From Petaurus breviceps papuanus (lineage: Eukaryota; Chordata; Mammalia; Diprotodontia; Petauridae): a stretch of 64,000 nucleotides of DNA. The DNA is taken from assembly GCA_028583685.1 (NCBI GenBank), contig JAMXIF010000031.1, forward strand, positions 9,892,230 through 9,956,229. The letters are read 5' to 3'. This document shows positions 58,440 through 64,000 of the stretch, piece after piece (position 1 is the first letter of the stretch; each line of letters starts with the position of its first letter). Made by a program: the position numbers and the translations under genes. The notes under the pieces are model-generated. The model saw nothing but the letters and a program-made list of their open reading frames with translations, did not search any database and was not told the origin of the DNA.

Positions 58440-59135
58440 AAACAGTACCTCTTCCCCCCAGCAACTAAGACTCCCCTCCTGTGTTTCTTAGCTCTTATAG
58501 GTGATTTATTGCCTTAACTAGCCAGGCTCAAGTCTCCATACCATAAACCCCAGCTCTCCTTAATGGAAATAGCTCTCCTTGATTGTCTTCCTCCTTTCAC
58601 ATTTAAATTCTTTGAGGGGAAGAGTTGTCTTTCTTCCTTTTCAGGGCTGCTTATCCACCTTTGGTGTCCACCTGTCACCCAACTCTCATCTGTGGCTCCA
58701 AGAAGCTGTAGCATGCACAGCAGCTACACCCTGGTAAACCATCTTGATAGATGGGCTAAATCAGATTGAAGGTAGCCAGTAGACTTTAAGACTGTTGATG
58801 AGTTAGAAGGATGCCTACCCCAAGCATGTGAAGACTTCTTCCAACAAAATGGGCAGTTCAGAACAGTGCGATGCCATGAAGGCAGCTGAAGCAGGTGCTG
58901 TGGATCATTTAGAGCTTGGTAAGATGTCACAGGCGCTGAGGTCACTACATTCCAGGCTGTTGCCTTTTTTCCTGACTTTTGTCTTACCATTGAACATCAG
59001 TGACTCTGGAAGAGAGAGTGAGGTTGATGATTTGTGCAATTCTGCCACATTTAAATCTAATTCAAACACAAGTCAAGACATTACTCATTCGTGATATCAT
59101 TGGTCTTAAAAAACAAAAGGACGAACAACAAGATG
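58440..59135 (+). mobile_element. Interspersed repeat with RTE-like tail
   Basis: GACTCTGGAAGAGAGAGTGA, CACAAGTCAAGACATTACTC and an end AAAAGGACGAACAACAAGAT recall a marsupial repeat ending in an RTE-type tail. The upstream part (TTTGAGGGGAAGAGTTGTCT, AAGCATGTGAAGACTTCTTC) seems to belong to it. Family recalled, not searched. It has short open frames on both strands but no recognisable protein. Confidence 0.5.
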
Positions 59136-59231
59136 TCTTTCTTCCTTCTAGTTACTGTATTCTCAATTCTTAGATCAGTTACTGGAAGACAACACTTGGT
59201 AAATGCACTGTTGATCTTTCTATTTACCTAT

Positions 59232-59880
59232 CAAAATTTTTTGTTGTTCAGTGTTCAGCTCTCTGTGACCATGTATACCGTAGCATGCTAATACTGTCCA
59301 TAGAGTTTTCTTGGTAAAGATACTGGGGTGGTATGCCCTTTCTTTCTCCAGTGTATTAAGGCAAACAGGTTAAGTGACTTCCCCTGGGTCATATAGCTAC
59401 TGTGTTTCCCCGATAATAAGCCCTCCCCCGAAAATAAGCCCTCCCCTTACTGTGTAAGATTCCTCTAAAATAAGCCCTCCCCCGAAAATAAGCCCTATTG
59501 AGATTGCTACTGTAGTGAAGGTGATCCCCTGTGCTACACGCTACATTACGGTACCCTCTGTATGCACCATCCCCCCCAGTGAAACGCACGCCGCGCTCCG
59601 AGCTGCATCCAATCAGAGCTGCAGCAGTGAGCGCGTCATCCTGTTCTTCCCCAGTGATTTGCTTATTGAATAAAGGTACATTTTTTTGTTCACATTTACC
59701 TGTTTATTAAAATTGCTGTCAATGTTCATTAAAATAAGCCCTCCCCTGAAAATAAGCCCTCTGGTGTTTTTCTGTCCAAAAAATTTAATAAGACAGTGTC
59801 TTATTATCGGGGAAACACAGTAGTATCTGAGACTGGAATTGAATTCAGGTCTTCCTGAATCCAGGCCCACCACTCTTATC
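59232..59880 (-). mobile_element. tRNA-headed SINE with RTE-like tail, split by MITE
   Basis: 59232-59397 holds the tail and core (TTTTCTTGGTAAAGATACTG, GGCAAACAGGTTAAGTGAC); 59823-59880 holds the complement of the head (GAATTGAATTCAGGTCTTCC). A MITE sits between them at a TA. Confidence 0.8.
59398..59822 (+). mobile_element. TA-flanked MITE, copy 4, nested in a SINE
   Basis: TA at 59398-59399 and 59821-59822; ends CTGTGTTTCCCCGATAAT and its inverse. CpG-rich middle (ACGCACGCCGCGCTCCGAGC) kept. Removing it plus one TA restores the flanking SINE, so the TA is a true target duplication. Confidence 0.93.
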
Positions 59881-59889
59881 TATTCATTG

Positions 59890-61320
59890 ATTGTTCTTAT
59901 GTCTGAATTCCTGACCATGCTATGGAAGATGGATTGGAATGAGATGTTGTAACATTTCAGTGTCGGCTCCATTTGATTCCTTTCTTTCTCCTTCAATTTT
60001 TATTAAATAAACTAATGAATCTTAAGATGTTTTTTCTATTTTCTTATTGTGCTATGAACACATTTTTCTTTCAGAAGGGAAGTGAGACAGCTAGGGACAA
60101 GTCATGGATTCCAGAGGAGGAAGAGCTATTCAGGCCATAAGAAAACTGTTGGGGAAAAAACACAACTGAATCTTGGTCACTGGAGAATTCAGTTGCTAGA
60201 TCCCTGGATGTGATGGTATTTAGGCCATAATAGGAAAAATAGTTGTATTATTGTGAGTTTAGCGAGGCTGCCCCTAAACTGGGCACATCTTAGAACCACT
60301 AAGCTCCCCATATTTCTTCACCAATGTGTAGGATTTTTGTGTCTTCTATATGACAGTTCAACCCCACACCAAAGTCTTGACTTTTTGTAGAAGTGGTTAC
60401 AGAATTCTTTTATTTCCTTCATTTCCCCCTTTCTTGAGGACTTAGAAGTGGGGAAACTGGTGTACATCTCTATAATCAAAGGAGGAATCATTTCCAATAG
60501 GGTACCACAAATAGCTGATAGCTAATAGGGTTGATTACATAGGAGTATAACGTTGTAAGGTCTTTTCACAGGGGCACAGAGGTCAAAAGAAGAGGGTAGG
60601 GAAAAATGAGTTACTATATAGGGAGATCTTAGTATTGTACACCATCTGTCATCAATATTTTGTCATCAAACATATAGACTGCTTCAAAAGTTAGTCACAT
60701 GATATTTTGTTTTCTTCCAAATGGAATGCAGTAAATGGAAACAATAAAATAAAATACTTTTTTTTTGTTGTTAAACACAGCGTATAACATGAGAAAGTGG
60801 GGGTAGTCATTTCTTGGAAAAGCTTGTTTTTAGTTGTTTTTGCTACAAATCTGTTCCATACTTTGTGTATTGTAGTTTCACTCTTGATGAGAATCTCATA
60901 CTCAAAGAACATATATACTGAGAATGAAAAGATTCTCCATATATAGAGAAACCAGCTATAAATCTGTGATCCCATGCAGTTTGTCTTCTTGAGAGTACTT
61001 AAGAGAGCTCATGTTATAAAATTATGTACACTATTGCCTTGCACCATCTAGTGGTATTAGTTAAATATAGAATAAAATCTTTACATCAACCAGTTCTGTA
61101 ATGAATTCTCCAAAGCCATTGCTGATGGGAATATTTCATACCCTTCCATCTGAAATAGATTGCAATAACTTAGCTGTTAGATAAGTAGTAGTCCCATTAA
61201 AGCTCTGTGCAAGTATTAGAGTCCATTAAAAAGGATGTTGCATTCTAATTCTTTATATGGATAGACAAATGAATTTTAAAGGTAAGGATAATAATACAGT
61301 GTGGTAATTATATTAAGAAA
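59890..61320. other. Intron, nothing recognised
   Basis: No supported repeat or exon; a 94-codon open frame on the - strand (60691-60975) has no recognisable motif. Confidence 0.5.
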
Positions 61321-61326
61321 AATACC

Positions 61327-61489
61327 AGGGCAGCTGGGTGGCACAGTGAGTAGAGTGCTGGCCCTGCAAAACCTGAGTTTTGATCCGGCCTCAGACACTT
61401 ACACACACAAACAAAAAAAAAACCTAGCCATGTGACCTTGGGCAAGTTACTTAAACCCAGTTGCCCTCCAAAAAGCAAAAAAACCAATA
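61327..61489 (+). mobile_element. Family A SINE
   Basis: AGGGCAGCTGGGTGGCACAG head, TTGGGCAAGTTACTTAAACC tail, internal A-rich insert. AATACC recurs at both sides. Confidence 0.85.
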
Positions 61490-61508
61490 CCAACCTTTTC
61501 AGGTTGGG

Positions 61509-61536
<28 letters not shown>
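61509..61536. repeat. (GT)n microsatellite
   Basis: Fourteen GT units directly after a family A SINE. Confidence 0.95.
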
Positions 61537-61541
<5 letters not shown>

Positions 61542-61780
61542 TCTACTTAGAACTCTCATATTTTGGAGTAATTATAAAACTTTCACTAAAATACCCTTAC
61601 AAATGTACTATTTAATATTATAAAAGATAAGCACTTCAGTTTTATGCTTTTTAATATAGTAATATAAATATAATTAATTATGATTTATTGCATTTTAGCC
61701 ATTTTAAAGGATTTGTAAATTATTAACAGTTTAAAAGTTTCTTAAATATGGATATTGTTTAAAATAAACGTTGAAGCCTT

Positions 61781-61957
61781 ATTTATTTGTTTGTTTATTT
61801 ATTGCCTTTTGGAGGGGGGAAGGCAGGGCAGTGGGGGTTAAGTGACTTGCCCAAGGTCGCATTGCGAGTAACTGTTAAGTGTCTGAGGTCAGATTTGAGC
61901 TCAGGTCCTCCAGACTCTAGGGCTGATGCTCTATTCACTGTGCCACCTAGCCACCCC
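61781..61957 (-). mobile_element. Family A SINE
   Basis: Complement of GGGTGGCTAGGTGGCACAGT head. The flanks TTGAAGCCTT and TTGAAGACTT (61771-61780, 61958-61967) match at nine of ten. Confidence 0.88.
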
Positions 61958-62120
61958 TTGAAGACTTTTTTAAAAGAGTTCTTTCATATTAGACCTATCA
62001 GTCAACTAGTCTTATACCTTCTAAGTCACTAAAGTACATCTTATTATGTACATGTCTTCCATCCATAAAAGTGGGAGAAGGGAGCAGATCACTCTAAAGG
62101 AGTTTGTTAAACTTGTTTCA

Positions 62121-62290
62121 AGGGGCAGCTAGGTGGTGCAATAGATAGAGCACCAGCCCTGAAGTCATTAGTACCTGAGTTCAATTTTGGCCTCCAATCA
62201 GATACTTTACACTCACTAGCTGTGTGACCCTGGGCAAGTCACTTAACCCCAATTGCCTCACCCCCCCCCCCCAATGTATTTTTTTTTCTT
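62121..62290 (+). mobile_element. Family A SINE, first of two at one site
   Basis: GGGGCAGCTAGGTGGTGCAA head and CTGGGCAAGTCACTTAACCC tail, then C and T runs. Preceded by AAACTTGTTTCA (62109-62120). Confidence 0.88.
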
Positions 62291-62300
62291 ATTAAACTTG

Positions 62301-62467
62301 CAGGTGACCACAGGTGGCATGGTGAATAGAGCGCCAGCCTTGGAGTCAGGAGGACCTGAGTTCAAATCTGGCCTCAGACTCTTGACATAACTTACTAGCC
62401 ATGTGACCTTGGGCAAGTCACTTAACCCCAGCTGCCGTGCCCTCTCCCCTCCAAAAAGAAAAAAAAA
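62301..62467 (+). mobile_element. Family A SINE, second at the same site
   Basis: Altered head (ACCACAGGTGGCATGGTGAA), B box GAGTTCAAATCTGGCC, tail TGGGCAAGTCACTTAACCCC and poly(A). AAACTTG precedes it (62294-62300) and AAACTTGTTTCA follows (62468-62479). Confidence 0.88.
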
Positions 62468-62777
62468 AAACTTGTTTCAGGAACTGTGCCAAGTATTGGG
62501 AATACAGAGACAAAATTTTAAGATCCCTGTATTACAGGAGCTTTCTATGCATCAGAGAAGATATAAGTATACATGTGTGTGATAGGGACTGAACTTAATT
62601 TATTACTGTAGGGAATGCCGTGATGAGGAAGCTCCCTTTCTCTACCAGGAGAAGCTATCATCTTCTCTACAATTTCCAGTCTTAGAGAATTGTCTTGACC
62701 ACTGAGAAGTTATATAACGATATGAACCTAGGTACTCCAGGCCCCAAGACTAGCTCTCTACTATGACATACTTATCT

Positions 62778-62959
62778 TTATTTTTTTTTCTTTTTGGAGG
62801 GGACAAGGCTGGGCAGTTGGGGTTAGGTGAGTTGCCCAAGGTCACGTGGCTAGTCAGTGTTAAGTGTCTGAGGTCAGATTTGAACTCAGGAACTCCTGAC
62901 TCCAGGACCAGTGATCTATTCACTGTGCCACCTAGCTGCCCCCCCCCTTTTTTTTTTGC
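62778..62959 (-). mobile_element. Family A SINE
   Basis: Complement of GGCAGCTAGGTGGCACAGTG head. A perfect 14-bp duplication TGACATACTTATCT flanks it (62764-62777, 62960-62973). Confidence 0.92.
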
Positions 62960-62979
62960 TGACATACTTATCTGTAAGT

Positions 62980-64000
62980 ATATGCAAAATAAATGCAAGG
63001 TTATTGAGAGATCTTACCTTGTTATGAGAAACCCAAAAGGCTTTTTTAGTGATGAGTCTTGTGGTAAGGAATTTAATGAAATGGAGGTGGAGGAATGCAT
63101 TTATTAGTTCATGAGTGGCAGGATGGGAGATGGAGAATTTTGTGTAAGAAACAGCAAGGTCAGTTTGGCTAGATTACAGAATATGGGAACAAAATGGTAT
63201 GTATAATTTACTGCATTTTGCTTGGGTATTACTATTTGATACATTGTAAATAACATAACTAATTAATGTCTAGAGAGTTAGTTGATAGATGGAATGTCAG
63301 CTGAGAGAGGAGGGAAATGAAGATAATGAGCACAATTTTAAAATCAGCATCAATTAAGAACATGGATTCAATGCATCTGAGATCTGGTGGTCCACATTGA
63401 ATGTATTATATTCTTGTCATTGTAAAGATAAGACCAGTTCCTATGTCTTTACAAAATTTCCCCACTAAAATTTGGAAGAAGGCAGTCAGAAGAAACAATA
63501 GATTTTTGAACTACACATTCCAGAGACTTCCTTTTGAAATACTGGGTAGTTATCTAGAGGGTCCACATAATTCAGCTACTATGGGTTACTGGTGATCAAA
63601 CTATCATCTTTGTAAGCAAAATAAATTCATTGTAAAGACTTACAAATACAGTCAAGTCTATTGGATGTTCTTGTCTAATTATCCTTCTGTGGAAAACAAA
63701 AGTTCATTTTGAGTGAAAGGATTTCTCCAGAAGTTAGTTACTTTACAGTGACCTTCATTAGCTATTGTGTAAGTGCAGAGTGTATATGAAATAAACTAGC
63801 CTGCTCTTCTTTCCCTTATAGAAGAAAATGAATAAAAGTCATTTATGAATAGGCCTAGATGAAATGGGGTCTGAACTCAAGGAGAGAATCCTCTTATCAT
63901 TAAGATCATAATCCACTGAAAAATTTTTTGCTTCCCCAAGTTCATTTTCATTTTCTTCCCAAGTTGAATTTCTAGCTTGATTTCTGTCATAATTTCTGAC
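62980..64000. other. Intron to window edge, nothing recognised
   Basis: AT-rich; no repeat landmarks and no UBE3C exon found. Confidence 0.5.

Noticed and set aside
60691-60975. 94-codon frame on the - strand
   Set aside because: Hydrophobic and AT-driven; no recognised family and no splice sites.
47828-64000. A fifth UBE3C exon
   Set aside because: The expected continuation VVELKFGGKD was not found in any frame.

Overview
This is a vertebrate, and specifically marsupial, genomic window that lies inside one gene. Four spliced exons on the + strand (11421-11518, 12957-13089, 18888-19135, 47615-47827) read in a continuous frame into the N-lobe of a HECT-domain ubiquitin ligase, recognised as UBE3C. 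All four have GT/AG splice sites and compatible phases. The exons upstream of the HECT domain and the last exons, including the one with the catalytic cysteine, lie outside the window, so every other base here is UBE3C intron.

The repeats point to a marsupial, probably Australidelphian: many copies of a tRNA-headed SINE of the marsupial type (family A here), a relative with a different head (family B), an older SINE with an RTE-like tail, MIR-like SINEs, L2 and L3/CR1 relics, marsupial-type L1 and HAL1 ('half-L1') elements. SINE family names are recalled, not searched, so they are tentative.

Layout. 1-11420: upstream intron with SINEs, an L1 ORF2 relic, L2 tails, two small hAT-type elements and the first copy of a TA-flanked MITE. 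11421-19135: three UBE3C exons; a 160-bp-arm inverted repeat sits 218 bp upstream of the third. 19136-47614: a 28.5-kb intron with a full-length HAL1 flanked by a 13-bp target-site duplication, a three-unit SINE array, an L1 5' half that holds a probable solo LTR, a second HAL1-type 5' half, and a 10-N gap whose two edges are the same 47 bp (an assembly artefact). 47615-47827: fourth exon. 47828-64000: next intron, with an L3/CR1 LINE, an HSPA8 (Hsc70) processed pseudogene with a perfect 14-bp duplication, three more MITE copies and a dense SINE tail.

No operon, CRISPR, tRNA, rRNA or independent protein-coding gene was found. The least familiar items are the CpG-retaining TA-flanked MITE family (four copies), the family B SINE and its trimer, the inverted repeat before the third exon, and the inverted L1 fragment inside the LTR. 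The reference comparisons (human UBE3C, HSPA8, repeat consensi) are from memory; no search was run.
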